From the NCBI GenBank assembly GCA_963921825.1, contig OY997589.1, positions 85,606,523-85,670,522 on the forward strand: DNA of 64,000 nucleotides. The letters are read 5' to 3'. Shown here piece by piece: positions 1 through 10,820 of this stretch. The notes beneath the pieces are model-generated. The model made no database searches, had not been told where the DNA came from, and saw only the letters and a list, made by a program, of their open reading frames with translations. This DNA comes from Erodium maritimum. Its lineage: Eukaryota; Streptophyta; Magnoliopsida; Geraniales; Geraniaceae. The translations under genes were made by a program, and so were the position numbers. Numbering within the stretch: position 1 is the stretch's first letter; each line of letters begins with the position of its first letter.

Positions 1-291
1 TTTCGACCCCCTCACCGTCGAATCCCTCACCGACAACCGCTTATAATCCGCCGCCTCGCGGCGGCGAGACCCAGAAGCGAGCGAAGAGTCGGCGAATCTG
101 GAAGCTGGAGAGCGCCGATCGGCTCCGCCGCCGCCGGATTCGACCTTCATACACCGGAGGTACTTCTGATTCCCCCACCGCAAGCACGGGAGTGTGAAAT
201 CGTGGAGCGGCTTCGACCTCTCCGGACCCATCGCCATCGATTCTCTGCTGAGCATGCGCCGCCTCTCCTCGGCCACGCCGGAAAACACCAT
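1..291 (-). CDS. DUF1639 family protein, N-terminal part (runs off left edge)
   Basis: The minus-strand frame opens at ATG 291-289, directly after an in-frame TAA, and stays open for 97 codons to the window edge. Met codons at residues 1, 13, 19 and 21 are possible starts. The later ones sit just before the segment GPERSKPLHDFTLPCL followed by RWGNQKYLRCMKV. I recognise this as the N-terminal signature of the plant DUF1639 family, whose biochemical role is unknown. The rest of the visible protein is Ser/Arg/Gly-rich and looks disordered. The DNA is GC-rich, unlike the AT-rich flank. A TATA box lies about 175 bp upstream of the first ATG. The 127-codon plus-strand frame at 194-577 is antisense to this gene and its leader. 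Exons beyond position 1 cannot be seen, so completeness is unknown. Confidence 0.75.
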   Translation of the reverse strand, partial: MVFSGVAEERRRMLSRESMAMGPERSKPLHDFTLPCLRWGNQKYLRCMKVESGGGGADRRSPASRFADSSLASGSRRREAADYKRLSVRDSTVRGSK

Positions 292-466
292 TTACCGACG
301 GCGACGATTCGCCGACGACGCTGACGGAGTTTCTGAAACAGACCCTCGATCCTGTTTGGCTGGAGGGAAAATCCCAAGAGATAAAAAGAGGATTTTTCTC
401 GAGAATTTTTTTGATCTGAACGATTTTTTTTTCTCTCGCGTGTCGCCGGGAAACGGAACTCCACAG

Positions 467-474
467 TTTATATA
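467..474 (-). promoter_or_regulatory. TATA box of the DUF1639 gene
   Basis: The minus strand reads TATATAAA here, at a GC-rich/AT-rich boundary. A start site about 30 bp downstream (near 437) would give a leader of roughly 145 nt before the ATG at 291. The spacing is an inference; no transcript evidence is available. Confidence 0.5.
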
Positions 475-574
475 CGAAAAGATGAGAGCGGTTTTAACGT
501 TCGGGTTGTGGAATGGCCCGACGGCTAAATTGCGCTTGATGCGTAGGTTGCGTATGATATGGATATTTTTTGTT

Positions 575-806
575 TAAAAATTTTATTTTTCATTTTTCGG
601 AGTTGTTTACGGTTGAGATGAGAGCATGGTTTTCAGCTACTCGTCACAGTCGTAGATCTGGAGTCGTTTTGTTTTGTTATATCTTTGGTCCAATTGTTTG
701 AGTCCTTTATATTATTATTTTTGGAACATTTAGATTCTGTTTTGTTAATATTATAGAAATTAATCTAGGAAGTTAATGATGTCATACTATCTATTGATTT
801 ATCAAC
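575..806. other. AT-rich spacer
   Basis: AT-rich, with no coding frame or repeat recognised. It separates the DUF1639 promoter from the poly-T (poly-A on minus) end of the next LINE. Confidence 0.5.
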
Positions 807-2940
807 TTTTTTTTTACAGAGGAATGGTAATTTTATTAAGACAGTAAAGTAAACAAGTGTTTGTCTGGCGACAAACCTCTTACAAACCAGTAAACTAAAG
901 ATAAATAAACTGAGACATAAATGCTGAGAAATAAATTGTGGTCATATGCAAAGAGGTGGTCGGGGGGTTGACTACAGTAGCATCCATAGATACCGATACA
1001 GTGTGCTCCAACCATAAAATACTGATCGAGCAGACCAGGTGAAAACTGAACAGTGGTGGACTGATAACTCCCCCGGTAAGTCAGCGTGCGTCGTCCTCCC
1101 TTGAGTGATAGGTGTAGGGCTCCTGAACGCGGGATTGCTGACCCCGAAGTGGTGGGGGAGCATCTTGTCGATTGTTGGCAGAACCATTGCCTCCAATCTG
1201 TCAGGGAGAAGGTACAGTCGACCAACCCCTCCTGGACCCCTAGACACTCATTCCTGGAGGAAGTGATAATGATGTCAGATATCTAAGGAGGTCCTTAGAA
1301 AAATAAAGAGCCTTGGGATCGAGTTGTGTCCGGCTGTGACTGGTCAGGGTGTGCCTCCGTTGACGCACCTCCTTGCTCGCCCTCGTGCTCATTGGATCTG
1401 ACGAGGCTGTTTTGGAGACCTCGCCTCTATTTTCTCTGTGTGATTCGTCACTACAAGAATGGGTCTCTTCATTTGGGCCGGGGGATACATGGCCAAGACT
1501 GTACCCGTGAGTCGTTCCTTGATCTTGGCCATGCGTCTCGTCCCCACTCCCAGGGTCGGGGCCTTATCCAGAGAGGCTTGCAATTTGCTGGAGGTAACGG
1601 GAACGTCTCCTGATTAGGTAAGAGATCATGTGTTACCATGTCCTCTAACGTCCAAACCTTCATTGTTGTTGGGAGTAGTGGATCTGATAGAGAGGAAGTG
1701 CGCTTCCAGCTTCAAGGACACGGTGGTGAGTTAGGCAAGAGATCATGTGTCAGGATGGAAGAGACAGGTCGATGCGTCCCAAAACCCGACGAAAAATAGA
1801 GTCTAGGCGGATGACTGGGGGGAGGGGGGTACCCGATGCCGAATGGGGTCCGACCAATCCCAACGGACCTCCCTGCGCAGGTTGAGAGGTTCCTCAATCA
1901 TCATCGACAGATCGAAGCAGGAGACCGAGAGAGCTCTCGTTTTGTGTTATTATGGTCATGCAATGTCGAGGTTCCCGATGAACCAATAGTGGAAGTAGAA
2001 GCAGAGGAGTTGTTCATATTGCAGGCAAGCCCGAGCCGATAATGCGTGACCCAAGAAGAGAAAATAGATGGTCCAGCGAAGTAGTGTGACAAAGTCCTTC
2101 CCGAATCGCACCTTCAAAGTACTTCCTCAGGCCATGCCTGAGGCGTCCGTCTAGACGTCCACGATCTTGTAGGCATGTGGCGGTCGTGAGTTCATCTAGT
2201 GGGGAGATCGGAGAGTCGTTCCAAAATATGGATGCGGGAGAACCAGGAGGGTGGCCGGGTTGACTTGCGGATGAATATCCTCTAGGATAATGGACGGTCG
2301 TTTGAATGCCCACGATTCCTCTCCACCTGTGAGGTGAAGTAAAAGCCAGAAATGCCCTAACCGAGGTTCTTGATGATGTTGACGTCATGGTGACAGACCG
2401 TCATCATAAGGCCTTCTATGGTCGATCAGCTAGGCCAAAGGTCATTTGAGCCTTGTGTTGGCCCGCCAGAGGGTCCCGAGGGATCGAGATGATCTTATCC
2501 TCCTTTGCGACCATGGTTAACGTGTCAAAGCTCTCTTGGAGAGCGAGGAGATCCTTCATCGGAATGAGAGGTTTCGTCATAGGTCTAGTCGCGAGCGATG
2601 CAACAACAACAAACATGGACATGAGACGAAGCGAGGTCGAGGCAAGGATGGACATAAGCGCGTTGGAGGTGGCCATGGTTGGGGCGAGCATGGAAAACAG
2701 TGGGAGGGGAGTGGGGAAGGCTGTGATAGCCTTCGCTTGGGCCTAATCGGCTTTATAAACTCCAATGATGGTGGTCTCAGGGGCATCACACGAGGCGCAT
2801 CAAATAGAGGAACAACAGAGGATACAGGGAAGGGCATGTGACTCGTGGTCACGTAGTGGTGGTGGTGGAGGTGGGTAGTTGGTAGGCGTTGGACGGTGCT
2901 ATAAAAAAATAGGGGTGGGGGAGAACCCTAACCAAGAATG
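807..2940 (-). mobile_element. Decayed LINE-derived element with ORF1-like remnants
   Basis: On the minus strand the element ends with an AATAAA-like signal followed by nine A (plus-strand T run 807-815), a typical LINE tail. Its presumed 5' end near 2940 carries an AACCCTAA-type leader. Between them lie short GC-rich frames, for example minus 2014-2388 and 2577-2852, that resemble fragments of a plant LINE ORF1 broken by stops. No reverse transcriptase motif was found. The 3' portion (about 955-1250) holds a module shared with four or five other elements in the window. No convincing target-site duplication was found, so the 5' limit is approximate. Confidence 0.55.
955..1250 (-). repeat. Shared 3'-terminal module, copy 1
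   Basis: On the minus strand this aligns by eye with modules at 21240-21560, 29330-29600 and, in the other orientation, 19245-19560 and 20700-20915. Shared landmarks include a CAGCGTGCGTCGTCCTCCC-like block, a GTATCGGTGT block and a short frame containing W-x-Q-W-F followed by QQS. It sits just before the poly-A end of its host element. Whether it is coding or a structured 3' UTR cannot be decided here. Confidence 0.6.
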
Positions 2941-5490
2941 AAATCCTTTTTTGTATTATGGGTTATAGTTGTCTTGTTTTTTTTCATATTGGAAAGAAAT
3001 CAATCATTAAAACGAACGATAACGTAGATCTTATGATAGGAATTACATAACCATATTTAAACAAGCAAAACCTAAAGAGTTCATCATAGTTCAAAACAGT
3101 CATATATCACAGAAAAGAATGAAATACGACAATAAAACTCAAGACGTTTCAGAAAGGAATGTCGTCGAAAACACCAACCAGACACCGAGAGGAAAGATTT
3201 TCCTTATGTCTGCAACACAACGATAAGATTGAATTGGAATATCCTTAAAACGATACTTAGATCACAAACCGGAGCGGAGACTACTTGAACATCCTAATAC
3301 TCCATGCCTATCCAATATCACGCAAACTTGAGCGAGCTCAAGCTCGAAACCTGTGTGTCTTAAAAATAAAAGATCAAGAGGAGATGAACACTAATATACT
3401 TGAATAGATCTTGTAAAGACCCCGCCATTAAAGAACCAAAGACCATATATGTCACACGTTGCTAAGCAAAAACACCAGTCCATACTACTACCACACGAGA
3501 AATGCATCAAAGGCCATTAAAATCGAGAACCCTAAAGTCAAGAGATCAAACTAATCTATTGGGGCATGTCGAATGTAGCCCAATCCAAGAGGATGTCCCT
3601 GCTTATTAACTCGAATACGAGAAGACAACTCGATATAAAATTCCAAAAGATAGTGATAAATTAAACATAACAAGTCATTGTTTGAGCTTGTGCAGCAACT
3701 ATACCTTAAAACTCCGATAAATGACAACAACAAATAGAACTCACCGGCCAAACCAACCAAATCAACAATGCTCCAAGACAATTGTACGGCATCAATGGTT
3801 GGAGATCTGGAAACAGAACTGATTGGTTTCAACGGCTATCTTTTGGTCTTATTTTAAATAAAACCCCTAAAAGTCAACCCCACCCACGAAGCCATGTTGG
3901 ATCCACAGTCCACATGCTGGCCAAACAGACCTTTCTTCAACCTTTTTCCACTCTTAAAGCTCTCTTTCTCTGAAACCAACGATGAACCAATTACTCGACC
4001 CTCTTATTCAACCCCCAAAATATCCGAAACGATTCCATACTTAAAACTGTAATTGAAGCTTCCACTACCAGCAGATCGAGTTGATCTTTAATATGCTATC
4101 AGCTTTCTGGCTGACACGAGTTTAATTCTCATTGTCTTTAAAGATGTTTCTCACGACCACAACGCATGTCAAAAATAAAACTATAATAAAGTTTTAACTA
4201 TTCTTCACTTGAGTTAGTCTAATGGTGATGAGCTCTCTTAAAGTCTGGCCTCTCCGCAATATCAAATGTTTGAATGGAACAGTCAACTAGAACTCTACCT
4301 TAAAAGTCTAGAAATTCTATCCAAGGATGAGATTGCATAGGAGGCTGTCGGAAGTAGACAACGAGATTCGAACTCGAACACTACCTTGAAAATCTCGAAA
4401 TGTTGCCGTGAAAACCCAACCAATGTCCCAAAGTCAAACAGTTTTTCATCGTTGGGCCTGGTCCTCCTACTATTAGGCCTCACTAAATAGAAAGAGGGAG
4501 TGAGTTATGGCCCAAGTTGTGAAATATGAGTTTCAATGTCAAAATGGACATACGGCCCTAGCGGGTTCATTTCTTAAAATCTACTAGACATGGTTTGGAA
4601 CTTGCCCGACAAATAATACTTTAGAGCATCTCTAACCCATCCACCATTTAGTCCAATAAATCAGGGTGAACAATCTCGATTCGTCCCTCCTCCCGTAACA
4701 CTATCAGCGATTTAGTCAGATGAATTCAAACGAATACTTGTGTATCGTCTGACGAGTGACCACAAGGCGGTCTAATTTGATCCATTGATGAATTTAGCAG
4801 AAATGAACCATTCGTTACAGAAGAAAAAAAATCACTTAAAACTGTCTAGAATTACTTTTGTTTGTCCTTGTTAAAATTGTTCTTGGATATGATAGATTAG
4901 GAATTGAATTTTGGATGTCTTATTAAGTAATGTTCGTCTCGATCAACTAAGATACACCAACCTTATGGATGGATTTAAATAATCGTTTTCCAATTAGCTC
5001 AAGGATTCATGGGAAAAAAAGAAGAAAAAGGAACCTTATTATTTTGTTAAATCATTGACAATCCTATGTTTATGTTGACAACTTTTGTACAATTGGGTTC
5101 AACAATTGTGGCAATAAAAGGAACACAAAGCTAACTCATTGGCCATAAAAAGGAACCAGTTGTGTAAATAAACAAGACCCATATGCTCATATATACACTA
5201 TAATTGGTCAAGTACTCTTCAACATGTACCAATTAGCTTGGTCATGAACAAAATGGATGCCACCTCCACACAACCACAACACTTAAAAAATTCCACTGGT
5301 CCTTGCTTGCTCTTGGGGAGCCAATTAGCCACTATATAATACCATTTGTAGTAACCCAAATAAAAGGTCCCTAAGTGGATCGTGATGTCACGTCAGTACA
5401 ACTATTTTGATAATCAATCACGTTATGACTGGTTCATGAAAACAATTATAGTTGCAATATGAAATGTGGCCAAGTTTAAACAGATTAATA
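2941..5490. other. AT-rich intergenic region
   Basis: No supportable gene. A minus-strand frame near 3832-3740 ends in a GCCG/GTGAGT sequence that looks like a splice donor, but no partner exon was recognised. At about 4621 the sequence GAGCATCTCTAACCC resembles a Tourist/Harbinger MITE terminal repeat, without an identified opposite end. The rest is AT-rich single-copy-looking DNA. Confidence 0.45.
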
Positions 5491-5558
5491 AAATGTTAAA
5501 TAATTGATTACAACGGGCGGTGCTAAAGGAATAAAAACCTACTTAAATATTAGGAGAA

Positions 5559-5890
5559 GCTCTCTGTCGCAGCACCCAAAAATCATGGCTATGACCATGG
5601 TTTTTACCATGACCTATGTCATGGTTATGCTTCTCTCCTCTACACATTCTCTTCCTTGCACCTTCCCAATGGTTCATGCGAATGTTTTTTCTATTAGGGT
5701 TTCTGTCGAGCCGCCTCTAGCCACCGCGATGTGACCTTCTCTCGCCACCAACGAAACGTTTCCCGACCTGGTTCGGTCCTTCCTCTGCAACTCCGGGGGT
5801 TTCCATCTCTGAGGCCGTTGTCCTTGATGTTGCCGCCGTCGTCTCTGATGTCGCCGTCATCTCTAGAGTCTTCCCTGAAGCTGCATCAAT
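5559..5890 (+). repeat. 5'-leader fragment of the RRM-type LINE, copy A
   Basis: This fragment opens with a Met-rich frame (MAMTMVFTM...) and continues with a Pro/Ala-rich stretch containing EPPLATAM. The same leader occurs on the minus strand at 39750-39100. A related region forms the 5' part of the TSD-flanked LINE at 8311-10810. The fragment stops near 5890, where AT-rich DNA resumes, so it is 3'-truncated. Confidence 0.6.
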
Positions 5891-7430
5891 AATGAATACA
5901 TTTATAAGGAACACCTTTCTTAATTTAACGATTCTCTATAACCTTTCTAATGAAACAATAACGTTATAAACTAGTTGTTATCTTTTTTTCATATAATAAG
6001 CCAACTTACTCATATATTAGCTAAGATCTATTATAATCAAGTATGATTTGAAGTATATACTTACATATGCATATAAATAAACTCACACCCACTTGGAGAA
6101 CCCAAAACTCCACACTAGTCTCCACGTACAACTCGATGCCCCCTCCCGCAAGTTAACGGTCCATTTCAAATAAAGAAGAATTAAACTTAAACCTATCAAA
6201 TTCAATAGTACCATACCATATGTGTAAATAAATGACATATACAGCCCTTTTGACCTATAAACAACACTTGGCACCAAAAAAAGCAAGCACCAATTTGAAT
6301 GTGCCACCCTCTTTTTTTGACCGTTACACTACGTTTTCAAAAATTCCTATTAACTATTTATCATTATATATGACATGTATGTGCATCTTCATGCATGCAT
6401 GCACGTATATACATACAAATATAGTGTGACCCGGATGCTTAATTTGTGATCATGATTGATGGGTTTGATTAATTAACAAATAATCATGATTATAATTTAT
6501 AACTACTATTTGGTTTGCAATTAAGTTTTGAAAGACTTTGAGTTGAGACTTAGGAGACTTTGATTTCAAAGTCTCCTACTTTCAATTATTTCCACCTAAA
6601 ACATCCTTATTTTTCTTTGCTCACTGACCACCAAACAACCAATATATACTTTCTACTTAATATTTATGATTTCTAGTTTTGTTTTTTTTTTTTTGGTTGA
6701 TAGATTTGTTTTGCAAAAATCAACCTCGTGTTTGTATTTTTTATGTTAAACGATACACAAATAGGGTTGCCCGTCTATTGATTAAGAGAGCATGTTTTTT
6801 TTTTTCTAATTGTGTAACCAAGAAGTCGTGTATCTTACTTATTTGGGTTAGCCTGATGGAAGTGTGGGCGTAGATTACCACGCTAAAAAATGGTTTCTTT
6901 GTTTTTTTTTCTTTCTAGTATCATTGCTGAAAGCTTTGCTGAAGTTTACGGTCTAGTATTACATATGTAGTTGAAGGCCAATCTTATTGAATACATTTAG
7001 ATACGATATCAGTAATACTTAGATATATGTTTTATTTATGATGTTGAAGTATTGTATTTAAATTTATTTGTAATCACGCTGTGTTTTAAATCGATTTAAT
7101 TTGATGTATAATCTCAACACGAGTCACATTTAATTAATTAAATAAATACATAATTATGAAATTGATTGACGAACCACCTTACCACTACGGATAAACTGAC
7201 CTCCTCAACTAAACGAGTTCTGGACTGTTTGGCTATTAAAAAAAATCACTACTAATAGATGATTTTTCGTTTTTATATCTTAAAAAATGTGACGTTTAGA
7301 TCAACATACGAGTGAAATGATAATATTCGAGATTACTAAAAATACCTAAAAAATAAATCAAATAAGAATGTACAAAATCTGAATTTGGGACATAAACATT
7401 GATCAACTACTTCTCATGAAGTCACACCTA
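5891..7430. other. AT-rich intergenic region
   Basis: No gene recognised. It contains a perfect 13-bp-arm hairpin at 6551-6578 and several poly-T runs. It lies downstream of the C2H2 zinc-finger gene and may include that gene's distal 3' flank. Confidence 0.5.
6551..6578. repeat. Perfect inverted repeat (hairpin)
   Basis: Arms TAGGAGACTTTGA (6551-6563) and TCAAAGTCTCCTA (6566-6578) are perfectly complementary around a 2-nt spacer. It may be the core of a small foldback MITE, because TTTGG- and CCAAA-type ends occur about 40-60 bp outward on each side, but those ends are weak. Confidence 0.7.
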
Positions 7431-7525
7431 CTTTGATTCCATCCCAAAACCACATCCACTATCTTCACACTTTCGAATCTAATCGGGCCGAATCGATCTG
7501 CCCGGGCCCGAACCCGAACCCGATT

Positions 7526-8128
7526 TCACGGGGCAGCCGGAGCGAGGCTAAGATGCAAGTCCAAGCCCCATGCATCGTCAAAGCCCGACCCACTCAACGA
7601 CGGCCCACCAACCACCGTCTCGTGGGCCCACCCCGGCACCGGAGCTCCGCCGTACGCTCCGCCATTACCGGCGGGGAACACGCAGCCGTGAGACACGTGG
7701 AAGGGCGGGGCGACCCGGGGGAGGAAAACCCACGACGGCGACGCCGCCGGAGGCAGGAGGTGCGGGGGCGGCGCGAAGGCGGAGACGATGGGGTTCCTGG
7801 CGGCGGCGATCCGGGAGGCGTGGAGCTGTTGCCGCTTGAGCTGCTGCCGCTCCTTCTTGTGGGCGTTCTGGTGGCCGCCGAGGGCTTGGGAGTTGGCGAA
7901 TTCCCGGCAGCAGTACTGGCACTCGTACTTCCTGTCGGCGCCGCCGTGCGCGGCGGATGACACGGAGGTTGTTGTGGTGATGGTGCTTTTGGGGGAGGAG
8001 GAGAGGTCGTCGTCGGGGAGGTGGTCGGCGACGCTGAAGCCGAAGAGCTTGAGGCGCGTGGAGGAGGGTGCGGTGGTGGTGGTGGTGGTGGTTTGGTGGT
8101 GGTGGTGATCCACTAGCTGTGTAGCCAT
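7526..8128 (-). CDS. C2H2 zinc-finger transcription repressor (GIS/ZFP5/ZFP6/ZFP8-type)
   Basis: Single-exon gene of 200 residues. It has one plant-type C2H2 finger (C70, C73, H86, H90) with the plant-specific QALGGH helix at 81-86. An N-terminal RLKLFGF motif lies at about 25-31, and a C-terminal LDLHLSL (EAR-type LxLxL) repression motif lies just before the end. Single-finger proteins with LFGF and a terminal EAR motif belong to the GIS/ZFP5/ZFP6/ZFP8 group, which links gibberellin and cytokinin signals to trichome and root-hair formation in Arabidopsis. That function is known for the family, not shown here. Low-complexity His and Thr runs (about 8-19 and 49-54) flank the motifs and come from GGT/GTT-type repeats. 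The gene is GC-rich in an AT-rich setting. The start is the first ATG downstream of a TATA box. Confidence 0.93.
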   Translation of the reverse strand: MATQLVDHHHHQTTTTTTTAPSSTRLKLFGFSVADHLPDDDLSSSPKSTITTTTSVSSAAHGGADRKYECQYCCREFANSQALGGHQNAHKKERQQLKRQQLHASRIAAARNPIVSAFAPPPHLLPPAASPSWVFLPRVAPPFHVSHGCVFPAGNGGAYGGAPVPGWAHETVVGGPSLSGSGFDDAWGLDLHLSLAPAAP

Positions 8129-8215
8129 GGAAGGTTGAAGAGCTTGAAGCTTGGGAAGGTGAAGTGAGAGAGATATAGATGATGAGAAGAATGAGGTGTT
8201 GCAGGAGGGAGACCA

Positions 8216-8223
8216 TTTTATAA
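8216..8223 (-). promoter_or_regulatory. TATA box of the C2H2 zinc-finger gene
   Basis: The minus strand reads TTATAAAA about 90 bp upstream of the ATG at 8128. This predicts a start site near 8185 and a leader of about 60 nt that contains pyrimidine-rich CTCTCTC sequence. Confidence 0.6.
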
Positions 8224-8310
8224 CAAAATTGTTAAAGCTCCATGGGAAATAATAATATTTTTTTAATACAATATAACTATAGCTAAAAATATATGGTTTG
8301 AGAAGTCACT

Positions 8311-10810
8311 ACTTCTTTTTTGAACTAAAGATACAGATTTCATTAATTTATGAAAAAAAATCATTTCGTTTTTGGGATCCCTGAAAATCCCGGAATAAAA
8401 TTTATGAGAAAGGGCGATCGTGTAACACGGTTTATAAAAACAACATAGTAAGGCAACAAAAATAAAACTATGGAATTGATAAGGACTGCTCAGGGGTGCG
8501 TCTGAATGCTGCTTGATCCTATGGAGAGGAATTTCTTCATCTGGTTGATTGCGACCTGACCTGACCTCATCAATAACATAAAGAGAATCGGCTTTAACCA
8601 GGGAACCCTCTCTAGGTAGGTCCCTGAAGCCACAGTTGGTCCCTAAGTAATAACGAGATGATATATGTGAATTAGAATTCCCTCACAATAAAAGTCCCTG
8701 AATCTATGCTCACTAGTTTTTTTTATTAGCGCAATTTTTTTAATTATTTTAAAAAAGAATTTTCCAAGGATGAAATCATCTCTAGGTCGAAAGGACAAAA
8801 AACAACGATTACAAAGGAGCTCCCGGCAATGGAGCCTAAAGGCAAAAACCTTCAGAACAAAAAAAGAGAGTAGTCCTCGGAAAGTAAAAAATACAGAAAC
8901 GATAAGAGATAATAACAAAATTAACTATTAATCTCCTTGATTCCTGATATGGCGCCCTTCGGTGGCTTAACAACCGCATGATTCCACCACTCCTCCACTA
9001 ACGCATTAGTTTGCGACCTCGTTTTAGGCTTAGAGTAAGACACGACTCTAGAGGAATTAGACGTCTTACCAGCCTGTGGCCTAGAACTGAGGGCTTACTT
9101 AAGGCGTCTTTCCAAGGACTACCTTGAGCCCCAATATCCGAGGATAAAACAGCTGAAGCGTCCAAAACTATCGGGCCCACCTCTTTTCCTCCCATCCCAC
9201 ACGAAGGACTAGCACCATGGACAATAAAACTGCCTCTTGGGCCTACTCAACCGTTCATGCCTGTGGTAATCCACTGATCAAGCCCACCGTCCCAAGCTTG
9301 CCTTAGCCCACAGACTTCGGGCCAGAACCAATGGCCTGCTTACAAATCACCACATCAACGTCGACCTGCTTACATAGCGCCATGTCATCATCGTCTTCAC
9401 AAGAGATCTACATAGATACGACGTCGCAAGAACCGGCCATCTGATCCAAAACATTATGGCAATCCCGCGTATTAGGTGAAATTTGAAAATCAAATTTTCG
9501 AGAGGCCTGAGTCAAACGGATTGTAGTCGTTTCGTCCACCGCCGGAAAGGTCGTCGAAATTTCGAGCTCTACAACATGTCCCAAACTCAAAGGCCTCACC
9601 GAGATTCGCCATGGATGTGCCAATGCTACGAATATGATGTACCCGTTGACCTTAAACCCATTGTATGTCTCCACTGCCTAAGAAGCGGCTTCCGATGAAG
9701 AAAAAGGAGATAAAATCGAAAAACTTACCTCCTTTATTCGGGCGTTTCACAATTGAAATATCCCTTACTTGACCAAAAACCCCAAAACACTGACGAGCCC
9801 AGTCTTCCTTTGTGTCATAAGGCAAGTTATAGATAAAGATTTCATGTCTTTGATTCTTTGCCTGAGTCGCCAAAAATAGAGGGTCAGCTACCTCATGATC
9901 TTTACCGGATACCGCCATCCATCCATCTCGAACCTGGGTGTTCAGTTCCTGATGCTCTGATTTATGATCGTTTCTACCCACCACATCGTCGGAACCCGAG
10001 GATTCGGATTTGGACTCGGAAACAGAGCATCTGGAATCGATTACTGGGATGTTGATTACGCCCTCGAAAGCGACCTTCCCACCCCCACAATCCTTTTATT
10101 TCTCTACCTTATCCTCCACATCATATGTACCTCAAACTCGTGAACGTTTCAGTCGTTTTCTGCGCTCACGGGATCCTTTGGATGTCGGACGTTCACATGG
10201 AACCACCAAACGATGTACCGCCCCGGCCTTCTCAACTGCCAATGATCTCTCTATAGAAACATATTCCTCATACAACGAGAGAATCACTGAACAAAACGTG
10301 GAAAAAGAAAGCACATATTGTTCTTCCTTCTCCAAGAGTGTTTTGCTGAAGCTCTGGATTGGAAAGCTTTGGAGAGCATAGTTCCCAAGCTATCTCTGAT
10401 TTAACCTTTACGCTCACTAGCTATTAACCCTACAAAAATGAAAACTGATAAAATAAAATAAACTCAATCATTTAGCTTGATCCAGAATCGAGATAGAGGC
10501 CGAGAATGGTGCATCGGTGAAAGACAAAGAAATGGACGCGCTGGTGGAGATTCTAGAGAAAACAGGGGTTGGTCAGGGGAGATGGTCCGATACGGGGAGG
10601 TCGAGGGGCTCCGAGGCGACGAGGTCGGTTGATGCTGAGGTGAGGCAAGCAACAACCATTAGAGTTGCAGAGGGGGACCCGAATAAGATCGGGATATACG
10701 TCGTTGGTGGCGGGAGGAAGCCAACGATATGATGGCAAAAGACGACTCGAAGAAAATCCTAACAGAGAAAACCCTAACTGAGCTTATAGGGAATACACTG
10801 ATTTCTTATA
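8311..10810 (-). mobile_element. TSD-flanked LINE with RRM-type ORF1 and no visible ORF2
   Basis: The 10-bp duplication AGAAGTCACT occurs at 8301-8310 and 10811-10820. The minus-strand 3' end reads TTAATGAAATCTG ... CTTTAGTTC followed by an A-rich tail, a classic plant LINE end. Minus 9652-9984 encodes an RRM: RNP2-like IFIYNLP and a degraded RNP1 in GGKFFDFISF. The last RRM strand (NGFKVNGYIIFVALA) lies in another frame at 9408-9674, so a frameshift splits the domain. The 5' part (10470-10800) matches the leader repeats at 5559-5890 and 39100-39750. No endonuclease or reverse transcriptase motif was found, so the 2.5-kb unit looks internally deleted or non-autonomous. Confidence 0.75.
9408..9984 (-). 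pseudogene. RRM-containing LINE ORF1 pseudogene
   Basis: Two minus-strand frames (9652-9984 and 9408-9674) together make one RNA-recognition motif. The first has the RNP2 hexamer in IFIYNLP, then DWARQCFGVFGQVRDISIV and the RNP1 region. The second continues with the NG...V...A end of the fold and a short tail. RRM-type ORF1 proteins are known in plant LINEs as RNA-binding chaperone-like factors. The frame break makes this copy non-functional. Confidence 0.7.
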
Positions 10811-10820
10811 AGAAGTCACT

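Noticed and set aside
194..577. 127-codon plus-strand frame
   Set aside because: It is antisense to the DUF1639 start and its leader and shows no recognisable motif; the minus frame has the family signature.
3551..3832. 93-codon minus frame with a splice-donor-like end
   Set aside because: One weak donor without partner exon or known domain is not enough to call a gene.
7433..8216. Long plus and alternate minus frames (up to 183 codons) over the zinc-finger gene
   Set aside because: They are GC-rich shadows of the C2H2 coding sequence and contain only Arg/Gly or Arg/Pro low-complexity sequence.
10740..10800. AACCCTAA motifs as interstitial telomere repeats
   Set aside because: Only isolated single units occur, in LINE leaders where such motifs are common.
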